Source: Pseudomonas mosselii (GTDB lineage Bacteria; Pseudomonadota; Gammaproteobacteria; Pseudomonadales; Pseudomonadaceae). Taken from it: a stretch of DNA of 64,000 nucleotides. The notes beneath the pieces are model-generated. The model was not told the DNA's origin. It did not search any database and saw only the letters and a list, made by a program, of their open reading frames with translations. Positions 51,057-59,936 of the stretch are shown piece after piece. Within the stretch, counting starts at the first letter, position 1, and each line of letters starts with the position of its first letter. The stretch lies in assembly GCF_005796105.1 (NCBI RefSeq), contig NZ_VAUO01000008.1:124001-188000 (forward strand). Direction: 5' to 3'. A program made the position numbers and the translations under genes.

Positions 51057-51106
51057 GGCAGTGCTCGGCAACTCGCAATTGAATTGCCGGGCATTCTAGC
51101 CTGTGT

Positions 51107-51352
51107 TCAGTTCTTCTTGATGAAGCCGTAGATCACCAGCAACACGATGGCGCCTACCAAGGCCCCGAAAAAGCCTGCTGCCTGTCCGGCCTGGTAGATA
51201 CCCAGCGCTTGCCCGCCATAGGTGGCGACCAGGGAGCCAGCGATGCCGAGGAGGATGGTCATGATCCAGCCCATGCTGTCGTCGCCTGGTTTGAGGAAGC
51301 GCGCCAGCAGGCCGACGATCAAGCCGATGAAGATGGTTCCAATGATGCCCAT
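51107..51352 (-). CDS. GlsB/YeaQ/YmgE-family small membrane protein
   Basis: 81 residues with three membrane helices (GIIGTIFIGLIVGLLARFL, WIMTILLGIAGSLVATYGG and FFGALVGAIVLLVIYGFI), matching transglycosylase-associated stress proteins. AGAGGG precedes ATG 51352. Role in stress is inferred from the family. Confidence 0.9.
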   Translation of the reverse strand: MGIIGTIFIGLIVGLLARFLKPGDDSMGWIMTILLGIAGSLVATYGGQALGIYQAGQAAGFFGALVGAIVLLVIYGFIKKN

Positions 51353-51448
51353 GGCTATCCCTCTGAAGTGAAGATGGAACACGCCAAAGCCTAGACAGCG
51401 CTCTGGCGTGTTGCCATTTCAGAGGGGCAAAGCCCGCCGGAAGTTCGA

Positions 51449-52531
51449 TCAGCCGGCGATCAACGCCTCTACGTCAACGATCTTGGCCTTCAGCGTGGCC
51501 ATGTCCTGACAGCGCAGGGTGGCATGCCCGACCTTGCGCCCGGCCTTGAAGGCCTTGCCGTAGTGGTGCAGGTGGCAGCCCTCGATGGCCACGACCTTGT
51601 CCACTGCCGGCACTTCGCCGATGAAGTTGAGCATGGCGCTCTCGCCGACCTTGGCCGTCGAGCCCAGCGGCAGGCCGGCGACGGCACGCAGATGGTTCTC
51701 GAACTGGCTGCACTCGGCACCTTCGATGGTCCAGTGCCCGGAATTGTGCACACGCGGTGCAATCTCGTTGGCCTTCAGGCCACCGTCCACCTCGAAAAAC
51801 TCGAACGCCATCACGCCGACATAGTCCAGCTTCTGCAGCACGCGACCGACGTAGTCTTCGGCCAGGCCTTGCAGCGGGTGCGCGTCACTGGCCACCGACA
51901 GGCGCAGGATGCCGCTGTCGTGGGTGTTATGGACCAGCGGGTAGAAGCGGGTTTCGCCATCGCGGGCGCGCACGGCCACCAGCGAGACCTCGCCGGTGAA
52001 CGGCACGAAGCCTTCCAGCAAGCACGGCACGCTACCCAGTTCGGCGAAGGTGCCGACCACGTCTTCAGGCGTGCGCAGTACTTTCTGGCCCTTGCCGTCG
52101 TAGCCCAGGGTACGGGTCTTGAGGACGGCCGGCAGACCGATGCTGGCTACTGCGGCGTCTAGGTCGGCCTGGGAAAGGATGTCGGCGAACGCCGGCGTCG
52201 GAATGCCCAGGTCACGGAACATGCTCTTTTCGAACAGGCGGTCGCGGGCAATGCGCAGGGCTTCGGCGCTCGGGTAGACCGGCACGAACTGCGAGAGGAA
52301 GGCGACCGTTTCTGCCGGCACGCTCTCGAACTCGAAGGTGACCAGGTCGACTTCGTCGGCCAACTGACGCAGGTGATCCTGGTCGCCGTAGTCGGCGCGC
52401 AGGTGCTCGCCCAGCGGTGCGGCGCAGGCATCCGGGGCCGGGTCGAGGAAGGCGAAGTTCATGCCCAGCGGGGTGCCCGCCAAGGCCAGCATGCGGCCCA
52501 GCTGGCCACCACCGATTACACCGATCTTCAT
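51449..52531 (-). CDS. purK: N5-carboxyaminoimidazole ribonucleotide synthase
   Basis: 360 residues of the ATP-grasp fold. It begins MKIGVIGGGQLGRMLALAG, has TRTLGYDGKGQ (about residues 155-165) and the metal-binding NEIAPRVHNSGHWTIEG near residues 255-270. It uses ATP and bicarbonate to carboxylate AIR. It starts 10 bp after purE. Confidence 0.97.
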   Translation of the reverse strand: MKIGVIGGGQLGRMLALAGTPLGMNFAFLDPAPDACAAPLGEHLRADYGDQDHLRQLADEVDLVTFEFESVPAETVAFLSQFVPVYPSAEALRIARDRLFEKSMFRDLGIPTPAFADILSQADLDAAVASIGLPAVLKTRTLGYDGKGQKVLRTPEDVVGTFAELGSVPCLLEGFVPFTGEVSLVAVRARDGETRFYPLVHNTHDSGILRLSVASDAHPLQGLAEDYVGRVLQKLDYVGVMAFEFFEVDGGLKANEIAPRVHNSGHWTIEGAECSQFENHLRAVAGLPLGSTAKVGESAMLNFIGEVPAVDKVVAIEGCHLHHYGKAFKAGRKVGHATLRCQDMATLKAKIVDVEALIAG

Positions 52532-52541
52532 GTCGTGAGCC

Positions 52542-53033
52542 TCAAGCCTGGCGCGGATCTGGGTTGTCCAGCACGGTGTCGGTCTGCTCCGTGCGGAACT
52601 GCTTGAGCGCCGCGTGGAACTGTGGATGCTTGGCTCCCAGGATGCTGGCCGACAGCAGCGCGGCATTGACCGCACCCGCACGGCCAATGGCCAGGGTAGC
52701 CACCGGCACGCCAGCGGGCATCTGCACGATAGACAGCAGCGAATCGACACCCGACAGCATGGACGATTGCACCGGTACGCCCAGCACCGGCAGGTGGGTC
52801 TTGGCGGCGCACATGCCTGGCAGGTGGGCAGCGCCACCGGCACCGGCGATGATCACCTCGATGCCACGGCCTTCGGCCTCCTCGGCGTACTGGAACAGCA
52901 GGTCCGGGGTGCGGTGAGCGGAAACCACCTTCACTTCGTAAGGGATGCCGAGTTTTTCCAGCATATCGGCGGTGTGGCTAAGGGTGGACCAATCGGACTT
53001 GGAGCCCATGATCACGCCAACCAGTGCACTCAT
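52542..53033 (-). CDS. purE: N5-carboxyaminoimidazole ribonucleotide mutase
   Basis: 163 residues, typical class I PurE. MGSKSDW (about residues 9-15), SAHRTPD, AGAGGAAHLPGM and GVPVQSS are present. It converts N5-CAIR to CAIR in purine biosynthesis. GAGG precedes ATG 53033. Its leader contains terminator-like hairpins. Confidence 0.97.
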   Translation of the reverse strand: MSALVGVIMGSKSDWSTLSHTADMLEKLGIPYEVKVVSAHRTPDLLFQYAEEAEGRGIEVIIAGAGGAAHLPGMCAAKTHLPVLGVPVQSSMLSGVDSLLSIVQMPAGVPVATLAIGRAGAVNAALLSASILGAKHPQFHAALKQFRTEQTDTVLDNPDPRQA

Positions 53034-53052
53034 CGTCGAGCCTCTCTTGCAA

Positions 53053-53108
53053 GCGCCTTCTGGCGCGCTAAAAGCAACAAGCCACGCAGGTGGGCCAGCG
53101 TGGCTTGT
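53053..53108 (-). promoter_or_regulatory. Terminator-like hairpin in the purE leader
   Basis: ACAAGCCACGC / GCGTGGCTTGT (53077-53087, 53098-53108) is a perfect 11-bp stem followed on the minus strand by TTGCTTTTA. A second stem GCGCC-TTCT-GGCGC (53053-53066) lies between it and the ribosome site. The pair looks like an attenuator layout. Confidence 0.5.
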
Positions 53109-53300
53109 CATACGGATTCTGAATCGGCCAGGTCGACCGAAGGCGGGGGATTGTAGCGTATTTGCAACGACGTCGCCCACCCCTGCAAGCACAGGTCAGA
53201 TCAAAGGGCAAGCTGTCTCGCGGGACAAGTTTTCCGACTGCCGGGCACCAGGCCTGCGCATGAATATCGAGCCTCCCTGTTCCTGCCCTGTGGAGGCACC

Positions 53301-53927
53301 ATGAAAAAAAACTACCTGCTCTCGATCCTGTTCGGTTTGTCGCTGTGCCTGCAACTGCCTAGCGCCAGTGCCGCCCGTTCGCTGGTGGTGACCGTCTACC
53401 TGCACGATGACCTCAGTGACATAGCCGATGCTCAACTGCACCACGATTATTTCCAGCATTGGCTGGATGAAATGCATACGTTTACCAAACATCCAGTCGA
53501 GCTGATCTTTCGGCGCAACGTACCCGGAATCACCGATATTGCCTACCACGGCCTTCCATCGACCGAGATTCTTCAAGCATTCACCCGCGAGATCGGCGAC
53601 TTGATCTCGAATCGGATCTTCTCGTTCATGGACAAGCACTTGCTGATGACGCGCGACAGTTACGATCACAGCGGCCTGAACTACAAGGCAGGTCTGGCCT
53701 ACATGAAAGGAACCACTGCAATAGCCTCGATAGCCACCTACTCGGCCCCTGCTCACGAAATAGGCCATATGCTCTCAGCCACTCATGAGGACGCGGAGCT
53801 GAAGTTCAACGGGTGGATCTGCGAAACCTACACCCATCCGCGTATCCCGGCGCGTTCCCACTGTTATCGGTATAGCGATCAGAATCGCGCCAACATCAGC
53901 GAATACCTCAAATACAACTCACACTGA
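53301..53927 (+). CDS. Small secreted zinc-peptidase candidate
   Basis: 208 residues. A signal peptide (residues 1-25, cleaved near SASA-A) precedes a domain with HEIGHMLSATH (residues 152-162). This gives the metzincin pattern HExxHxxxxxH, with Ser where metzincins usually have Gly. Two cysteines, Cys174 and Cys188, might form a disulfide. Length is short for a protease. The DNA is visibly more A/T-rich than its neighbours. Its 3' end overlaps the convergent LysR gene by nine bases. Substrate unknown. Confidence 0.8.
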   Translation: MKKNYLLSILFGLSLCLQLPSASAARSLVVTVYLHDDLSDIADAQLHHDYFQHWLDEMHTFTKHPVELIFRRNVPGITDIAYHGLPSTEILQAFTREIGDLISNRIFSFMDKHLLMTRDSYDHSGLNYKAGLAYMKGTTAIASIATYSAPAHEIGHMLSATHEDAELKFNGWICETYTHPRIPARSHCYRYSDQNRANISEYLKYNSH

Positions 53928-54836
53928 AGGCTCCCCAAACGAACCGGCCGATTCGAGCTTGCGCCACAACGCGCGGACGTTGGCTTTGCGCACCAGCGCG
54001 CAGCGATACAAGCGAATTTCCAGTGGCACATGCCACTGGCTGGGACCGCAGATCACCAATTCGCCGCGCTCCAGCTCGCCGCGCATCGACAGCCTTGGCA
54101 CCCAGGCGATACCCATGCCTTCCAGCGCCATGCTCTTGAGACTGTCGGCCATGGCCGTTTCATACACCGTGGTATAGCGCAGGTTGCGCTGGCGCAGCAG
54201 CAGATTGACCGAACGGCCAAGGAAGGCCCCTGCACTGTACGCTAGCAGCGGCACACTGCCCTCGCCTTCGAGGTCGAACAGCGGCTTGCCGTCGGCGTCC
54301 ACCGCGCATACCGGCAACATCTCGGTGTTTCCCATGTGCAGCGACGGGAAGATCTCGGCGTCCATCTGCAAGGCCGCATCAGGGTCGTAGAAGGCCAGCA
54401 TCAAGTCGCAGCCCCCTTCGCGCAACGCGTGCACGGCATCCCCGACGTTAGTCGCCACCAGGCGCGTGGCAATGTTCAAACCCTCGTTGCGCAACTGCGC
54501 CACCCAACGGGGGAAAAAGCCCGACGCCAGCGAATGCGCGGCAGCCACCTGGATGACCTCGCCTTGACCACCTTCAAGATGATGCAAATGGCGGAGAATT
54601 TCGCTCAACTGGTCGACAACGGTACGCGCAGTGACCAAAAAAAGCTGCCCAGCCTCGGTCAGCTCGATGGGCGTGCGGGACCGATTCACCAGGGTCAGCC
54701 CCAAGGCTGCCTCCAGGCTGCGGATACGTCTGCTGAAAGCCGGCTGGGTGACGAAACGGCGCTCGGCGGCCTGGGAAAAACTGCGGGTGGAGGCCAGGGC
54801 ACTGAAGTCCTCCAGCCATTTGCTTTCGAGGTTCAT
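53919..54836 (-). CDS. LysR-family regulator (HypT/YjiE-like)
   Basis: 305 residues. The helix-turn-helix is STRSFSQAAERRFVTQPAFSRRIRSLEAALG (about residues 16-46), opened by MNLESKWLEDF as in the hypochlorite-responsive YjiE/HypT group; the effector domain follows with single cysteines near residue 133 and 177. Regulated genes are unknown. It is divergent from aspA, which is one candidate target. Confidence 0.86.
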   Translation of the reverse strand: MNLESKWLEDFSALASTRSFSQAAERRFVTQPAFSRRIRSLEAALGLTLVNRSRTPIELTEAGQLFLVTARTVVDQLSEILRHLHHLEGGQGEVIQVAAAHSLASGFFPRWVAQLRNEGLNIATRLVATNVGDAVHALREGGCDLMLAFYDPDAALQMDAEIFPSLHMGNTEMLPVCAVDADGKPLFDLEGEGSVPLLAYSAGAFLGRSVNLLLRQRNLRYTTVYETAMADSLKSMALEGMGIAWVPRLSMRGELERGELVICGPSQWHVPLEIRLYRCALVRKANVRALWRKLESAGSFGEPSV

Positions 54837-55018
54837 CGATTACTCCGCAACGCGTGCACCAAAATGGAACACGCTCGTTTATCAATTGACGTCACATCAA
54901 ACCGTATGCCGTTTGTGCATAGGTTAGCGTGCAACAGCATTGGCCGCAAAATCGGCTTCAGGCCTAGGATTGGCGCCATTCCGGCATGTGCCGGGCCAAA
55001 ATCGAGATGATATCTATC

Positions 55019-56443
55019 ATGTCCTCCGCTGCATCGTTCCGCGTCGAAAAAGACCTGCTTGGCACCCTCGAAGTCCCTGCCGATGCCTACTACGGCATCC
55101 AGACCCTGCGCGCTGCCAACAACTTCCACCTCTCCGGTGTGCCGCTGTCGCACTACCCCAAGCTGGTCGTGGCCCTGGCCATGGTCAAGCAGGCTGCTGC
55201 CGACGCCAACCGTGAGCTGGGCCACCTGAGCGATGCCAAGCACGCTGCCATCAGCGCCGCCTGTGCCCGACTGATCAAGGGCGACTTCCATGACCAGTTC
55301 GTGGTGGACATGATCCAAGGGGGTGCCGGCACCTCCACCAACATGAACGCGAACGAAGTCATCGCCAACGTCGCGCTTGAGGTCATGGGTCACCAGAAGG
55401 GTGAATACCAGCACCTGCACCCGAACAACGACGTGAACATGGCGCAGTCGACCAACGACGCCTACCCGACCGCGATCCGTCTGGGTCTGCTGCTGGGCCA
55501 CGACGCCCTGCTGGCCAGCCTCGACAGCCTGATCCAGGCCTTCGCCGCCAAAGGTAAGGAGTTCGACCACGTCCTGAAGATGGGCCGCACCCAGCTGCAG
55601 GACGCCGTACCGATGACCCTGGGCCAGGAATTCCGTGCCTTCGCCACGACCATGACCGAAGACCTGCAGCGCCTGCGCTCGCTGGCCCCGGAACTGCTGA
55701 CCGAAATCAACCTGGGCGGCACCGCAATCGGCACCGGCATCAACGCCGACCCTGGCTACCAGACCCTTGCCGTGCAACGCCTGGCTGCCATCAGCGGCCA
55801 GCCGCTGGTGCCTGCCGCCGACCTGATCGAAGCCACCTCCGACATGGGCGCCTTCGTGCTGTTCTCCGGCATGCTCAAGCGCACTGCGGTCAAGCTGTCG
55901 AAGATCTGCAACGACTTGCGCCTGCTGTCCAGCGGCCCACGTACCGGCATCAACGAGATCAACCTGCCAGCACGCCAGCCAGGCAGCTCGATCATGCCAG
56001 GCAAGGTCAACCCGGTGATCCCGGAGGCCGTCAACCAAGTGGCCTTCGCCATCATGGGCAACGACCTGGCCCTGACCGTCGCCGCCGAAGGTGGCCAACT
56101 GCAGCTGAACGTGATGGAGCCGCTGATCGCCTACAAGATCTTCGACTCGATCCGCCTGCTCCAGCGCGCCATGGACATGCTGCGCGAGCACTGCATCGTC
56201 GGCATCACTGCCAACGAACAGCGCTGCCGTGAACTGGTCGAGCACTCGATCGGCCTGGTCACCGCCCTGAACCCGTACATCGGCTACGAAAACGCCACCC
56301 GTATCGCCCGCGTCGCCCTGGAAACCGGTCGCGGCGTGCTGGAACTGGTGCGCGAGGAACAGCTGCTGGACGAAGCGATGCTCAACGACATCCTGCGCCC
56401 GGAAAACATGATCGCTCCACGTCTGGTTCCGCTGAAGGCGTAA
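55019..56443 (+). CDS. aspA: Aspartate ammonia-lyase
   Basis: 474 residues. The fumarase/aspartase signatures are SSNTND-like MAQSTNDAYPTA (about residues 140-151), GRTQLQDAVP and the mobile loop GSSIMPGKVNP (about residues 322-332). It deaminates aspartate to fumarate and ammonia. ATG 55019 (MSSAASFRVEKDLLG) is the family start; 55007 is in frame but uncertain. Ends at a strong terminator. Confidence 0.95.
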   Translation: MSSAASFRVEKDLLGTLEVPADAYYGIQTLRAANNFHLSGVPLSHYPKLVVALAMVKQAAADANRELGHLSDAKHAAISAACARLIKGDFHDQFVVDMIQGGAGTSTNMNANEVIANVALEVMGHQKGEYQHLHPNNDVNMAQSTNDAYPTAIRLGLLLGHDALLASLDSLIQAFAAKGKEFDHVLKMGRTQLQDAVPMTLGQEFRAFATTMTEDLQRLRSLAPELLTEINLGGTAIGTGINADPGYQTLAVQRLAAISGQPLVPAADLIEATSDMGAFVLFSGMLKRTAVKLSKICNDLRLLSSGPRTGINEINLPARQPGSSIMPGKVNPVIPEAVNQVAFAIMGNDLALTVAAEGGQLQLNVMEPLIAYKIFDSIRLLQRAMDMLREHCIVGITANEQRCRELVEHSIGLVTALNPYIGYENATRIARVALETGRGVLELVREEQLLDEAMLNDILRPENMIAPRLVPLKA

Positions 56444-56500
56444 CCCGATAGCTGCACACCGTCTCACCAGGTCGAGGGACTAGACACCTCTCAACCTTTC

Positions 56501-56535
56501 AAGGGCCCGAGCGCACGCTGCGGGCCCTTTTTTTA
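56501..56535 (+). terminator. Terminator of aspA
   Basis: AAGGGCCCG / CGGGCCCTT stem with an 11-nt loop followed by seven T. Confidence 0.93.
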
Positions 56536-56607
56536 TGGTCGCGCGCGCCTCACGTCCCGGCACACAACTTGCTCCATAATGTCCCTCAGCCCAACGGGAT
56601 ACCGAGC

Positions 56608-57600
56608 ATGCTGCACAGCCACCTGACCACACTCAATGCCGTTTCGCTGATCCTCAAGGTGTTCGAGGAGGACGGCGTGACGCCGCAACAGATGCTCGCC
56701 GGCAGCGGCATTGGTGCGGCGGACCTCGGCCACGCCGACGCCCGTATCACCACCCAGCAAGAGTTGCAGGTGTGCGCCAATGCCGTGGCACGCCGCGAGG
56801 ACATCGGCCTGGAGTTAGGCCGACGCATGCACGTGTCGTGCTACGGGATGCTCGGTTACGCACTGCTCTCCAGTGCCACTTTGGGTGACGCCCTGCGCCT
56901 GGCGCTGCAATTTCCGGCACTGTTGGGAACCGTCTTCCAACTGCGTCTGGTCGATGATGGCCAGCGTATCTGGCTCAGCGCCAGCGAACACTACGATGCA
57001 CCAGGACTGGCGGCATTCAACGCCGAGTTTTGCCTGACCTCGCTCAAGGTGATCTGCGACGACCTGCTCGGCCGCCCACTGCCCCTGCTGGCGGCCCGCT
57101 TCGAACATGCACGCCCCAGTTACCACACGCTCTATGCCAGTGCATTCCAGTGCCCGCTGGGGTTCGAGGCACGTGACAACGCCTTCGCCTTCGAACGCCG
57201 CTGGCTGGACACGCCGTTACCGCTGGCCGACCCGATCACCCACAAGGCAATGGGCGAACGCTGCCGTCGCCTGAACCTTGAGTTCACCGGGCGCCAGGCT
57301 TGGCTGGGGCGTATTCGCCAACGCTTGCAACAGCAGTTGGACGCAGCGCCGGGGCTGGAGGGGCTGGCGCGGCAGATGAACTGTTCCTCGCGTACCTTAC
57401 GCCGACACTTGCAGGCACTGGGCAGCAGTTATCAACAGTTGCTGGACGAATTGCGCTTCGAGCGGGCCAAGCAATTGCTGGCCGAAGACCAAATGCCGAT
57501 CTACCAGATTGCCGAGACCCTGGGGTTCAGCGAAACCGCCAGTTTCAGGCATGCGTTTCAGCGCTGGAGCGGTGTCGCTCCTAGTCATTTCCGGGGTTGA
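56608..57600 (+). CDS. AraC-family transcriptional regulator
   Basis: 330 residues. An N-terminal arabinose-binding-type ligand domain (Arabinose_bd-like, about residues 15-200) is followed by an AraC helix-turn-helix pair with GLARQMNCSSRTLRRHLQALG and IAETLGFSETASFRHAFQRWSG. It is the typical OruR/ArgR-like architecture of pseudomonad regulators. The downstream acetylpolyamine gene is a possible target (135-bp gap). Confidence 0.87.
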   Translation: MLHSHLTTLNAVSLILKVFEEDGVTPQQMLAGSGIGAADLGHADARITTQQELQVCANAVARREDIGLELGRRMHVSCYGMLGYALLSSATLGDALRLALQFPALLGTVFQLRLVDDGQRIWLSASEHYDAPGLAAFNAEFCLTSLKVICDDLLGRPLPLLAARFEHARPSYHTLYASAFQCPLGFEARDNAFAFERRWLDTPLPLADPITHKAMGERCRRLNLEFTGRQAWLGRIRQRLQQQLDAAPGLEGLARQMNCSSRTLRRHLQALGSSYQQLLDELRFERAKQLLAEDQMPIYQIAETLGFSETASFRHAFQRWSGVAPSHFRG

Positions 57601-57727
57601 TCGGCACTTGCCGGCAACTAGGCCGGCGAGGATGACTTGGCCACATCGATCCCCTTTTGGCCGTTTGGACCGTCCCCCGGTTTGCCGCCCGCCCAGCAGA
57701 ATTGGCTTCACGCCAGCCCTACTGGAG

Positions 57728-57735
57728 AACAACAA
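57728..57735 (+). promoter_or_regulatory. Hfq/Crc motif directly at the amidohydrolase start
   Basis: AACAACAA lies between GGAG (57724-57727) and ATG 57736, fully occupying the spacer. It is a perfect AAnAAnAA motif in the strongest position to block ribosome binding. Confidence 0.65.
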
Positions 57736-58776
<1,041 letters not shown>

Positions 58777-58778
58777 TC

Positions 58779-59882
58779 ATGGTCCGCTTCAAGCGTCTGC
58801 TCGCCCCGCTCGTCACCGCCAGCCTACTGGCCGGCGCCCTGCACGCCCATGCCGACCAGCGCACCCTGAGGGTGTACAACTGGTTCGACTACATCACCCC
58901 GCAGACCCTCACCGACTTCCAGAAGGACAGTGGGGTGAAGCTGGTGTACGACATCTTTGACACCAACGAGGCACTGGAGGCCAAGCTGCTGACCGGTAAC
59001 TCCGGCTACGATGTGGTGGTGCCGTCCAACGTGTTCCTGGCCAAGCAGATCGAAGCCGGGGTGTTCCAGCCGCTTGACCGCAGCAAGCTGCCCAACTGGC
59101 AGCACCTGGATCCAGCGCTGATGAAGCTGATCGAAGCCAACGACCCAGGCAACAAGTTCGCCGTGCCCTACATGTATGGCACCGTGCTGATCGGTTTCAA
59201 CCCAGCCAAGGTCAAGGCCGCGCTGGGCGAGGATGCCCCCGTGGACAGCTGGGACCTGATCTTCAAGGAAGAGAACATCGCCAAGCTCAAGCAATGCGGG
59301 GTGGCACTGCTCGACTCACCGTCGGAGATCCTGCCGCTGGCGCTGGCATACCTGGGCCTGGACCCTAACAGCGGCAAGCCGGCCGATTACCAGAAGGCCC
59401 AGGACCTGTTGCTGAAGATTCGCCCCAACGTCACCTACTTCCACTCCTCCAAGTACATGGCCGACATTGCCAATGGCGATATCTGCGTGGCAGTCGGCTA
59501 TTCGGGCAGCTTCTCCCAAGCGGCCAACCGCGCACGCGAGGCCAACAATGGCGTGGTGGTGGACATGCGCCTGCCCAAGGAGGGCGCGCCGATCTGGTTC
59601 GACATGCTGGCGATTCCGAAGAACGCCACCAACCCCGAGGATGCGCACGCCTTCATCAACTACCTGCTGCGGCCTGAAGTGATCGCCCCGATCAGCGACT
59701 TCGTCGGCTACCCGAACCCGAACAAGGACGCCACCGACAAGGTCAGCCCGGCGATCCGTAACAACCCCAACCTGTACCCGACGCCCGAGGCTATGGCCAA
59801 GCTGTATACCCTCAAGCCCTTGCCGCGTGATGCCGAGCGTGCGCGAACCCGCGCCTGGACCAAGATCAAGTCCGGGACCTGA
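58779..59882 (+). CDS. potF: Periplasmic polyamine-binding protein, PotF/SpuD-like
   Basis: 367 residues. A signal peptide (to residue about 25) precedes VYNWFDYITPQTLTDFQKDSGV (about residues 32-53), the highly characteristic opening of PotF/SpuD proteins, with PYMYGTVLIGFNP, SPSEILPLALAYLGLDPNS, and WFDMLAIPKNA. It binds putrescine or an acetylated relative; coupling to the deacetylase suggests the latter. No permease gene is adjacent, so it uses a transporter elsewhere. Confidence 0.9.
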   Translation: MVRFKRLLAPLVTASLLAGALHAHADQRTLRVYNWFDYITPQTLTDFQKDSGVKLVYDIFDTNEALEAKLLTGNSGYDVVVPSNVFLAKQIEAGVFQPLDRSKLPNWQHLDPALMKLIEANDPGNKFAVPYMYGTVLIGFNPAKVKAALGEDAPVDSWDLIFKEENIAKLKQCGVALLDSPSEILPLALAYLGLDPNSGKPADYQKAQDLLLKIRPNVTYFHSSKYMADIANGDICVAVGYSGSFSQAANRAREANNGVVVDMRLPKEGAPIWFDMLAIPKNATNPEDAHAFINYLLRPEVIAPISDFVGYPNPNKDATDKVSPAIRNNPNLYPTPEAMAKLYTLKPLPRDAERARTRAWTKIKSGT

Positions 59883-59936
59883 GGCGCTTGCTGCGCGGTG
59901 GTTCGGGATGCCGGCCACCGCGCGCGGCCAGTTGCA

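Noticed and set aside
53053..53108. Guanidine or purine riboswitch in the purE leader
   Set aside because: The hairpins lack the ACGR loops of guanidine-II and the three-way junction of purine riboswitches; only a general attenuator-like layout is claimed.
57601..57735. Sigma-54 promoter for the acetylpolyamine gene
   Set aside because: A GGCACTTGCCGGCA stretch at 57604 resembles part of the -24/-12 consensus, but the GG to GC spacing does not fit.
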